NCBI RefSeq assembly: GCF_020741345.1
Contig: NZ_DYZD01000386.1
Location: 1-41,483, forward strand
DNA: 41,483 nt
Origin: Nocardiopsis listeri
GTDB lineage: Bacteria > Actinomycetota > Actinomycetes > Streptosporangiales > Streptosporangiaceae
Direction: 5' to 3'
Shown: positions 41,321-41,483 of the stretch, in pieces
Layout of the letters: each line of letters starts with the position of its first letter
Position numbering within the stretch: position 1 is the stretch's first letter
Translations under genes and position numbers: made by a program
The notes under the pieces: generated by a model
Told to the model about the DNA's origin: nothing
Seen by the model: the letters and a program-made list of their open reading frames with translations, nothing else
Database searches by the model: none

Positions 41321-41483
41321 ATGCCGCGCCGTAGTGATCTTTCATCCGTCCTCGTGATCGGCTCCGGCCCGATCGTGATCGGGCAGGCGGCCGAGTTCGA
41401 CTACTCGGGAACCCAGGCCTGTCGTGTCCTCAAGGCCGAGGGCCTCCGGGTCATCCTGGTCAACTCCAACCCGGCCACGATCA
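41321..41483 (+). CDS. carB: Carbamoyl-phosphate synthase large subunit, 3' partial
   Basis: Only the first 54 codons are in the window. They read [21 protein letters not shown] and LVNSNPATI, the N-terminal dinucleotide-like fold of CarB, which makes carbamoyl phosphate from ammonia, bicarbonate and two ATP. GAGG lies 8 nt before the ATG, 15 bp after carA. Confidence 0.96.
   Translation, partial: MPRRSDLSSVLVIGSGPIVIGQAAEFDYSGTQACRVLKAEGLRVILVNSNPATI

Overview
This is a very GC-rich (roughly 70%) stretch of an actinomycete chromosome. The likely source is a Nocardiopsis-like member of the Streptosporangiales. The evidence is codon use, a BldD homologue, a menaquinol cytochrome bcc operon led by ctaE, a PASTA kinase, and gene order. 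Much of the order matches the Mycobacterium tuberculosis block Rv2172c-Rv2196 and the corresponding Streptomyces region. The genus is inferred. The window starts inside a DEDDh-exonuclease/GIY-YIG gene and ends inside carB.

Layout. Positions 1-4469 hold the Rv2191-like nuclease, a rhomboid protease, a stand-alone Lrp/AsnC sensor domain, trpD and a degenerate receiver protein. Positions 4961-9328 hold ctaE-qcrC-qcrA-qcrB, the electron path from menaquinol through cytochrome bcc towards cytochrome aa3. Positions 9624-15106 hold a FadD15-like acyl-CoA synthetase, a decayed tnpB element, a small charged protein, a ROK glucokinase and a PlsC-like acyltransferase. Positions 15521-18360 hold an esterase, a membrane protein and a MacS-like sensor kinase. 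Positions 18376-21023 hold an MmcQ/HhH protein, a molybdopterin oxidoreductase, and a DAHP synthase behind an aromatic leader peptide and attenuator. Positions 21107-26582 hold thiI, pfkA, a MacR-like regulator and a PknL-like kinase. Positions 26948-30541 hold thiamine genes (TPP riboswitch-thiO-thiS-thiG, and thiE) around an Rv2175c-like DNA-binding gene. Positions 30564-35840 hold a quinone oxidoreductase, an NmrA-like protein, a polyprenyl synthase, metF and a GNAT. Positions 36147-41483 hold bldD and the operon pyrR-pyrB-pyrC-carA-carB.

Most of the gene content is conserved core metabolism. The unusual content is regulatory. An SOS-box-like palindrome follows a TTGACG/TTAACT promoter candidate that leads only into hairpins and a terminator, so it may drive an SOS-controlled small RNA. 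DAHP synthase has an aromatic leader peptide that appears leaderless. A perfect DasR-type (dre) palindrome overlaps the pfkA promoter, and that PFK carries the Asp104/Lys124 pyrophosphate signature. There is a MerR/SoxR-geometry promoter at the quinone oxidoreductase, a TGTGA-N6-TCACA palindrome and a PyrR-loop-like element before pyrR, and a BldD-box-like site on the bldD promoter. An isolated sequence resembling a type I-E CRISPR repeat lies next to plsC. Eight start codons lie 6-7 nt after a TANNNT hexamer, suggesting common leaderless transcription. No rRNA, tRNA or intact mobile element was seen.
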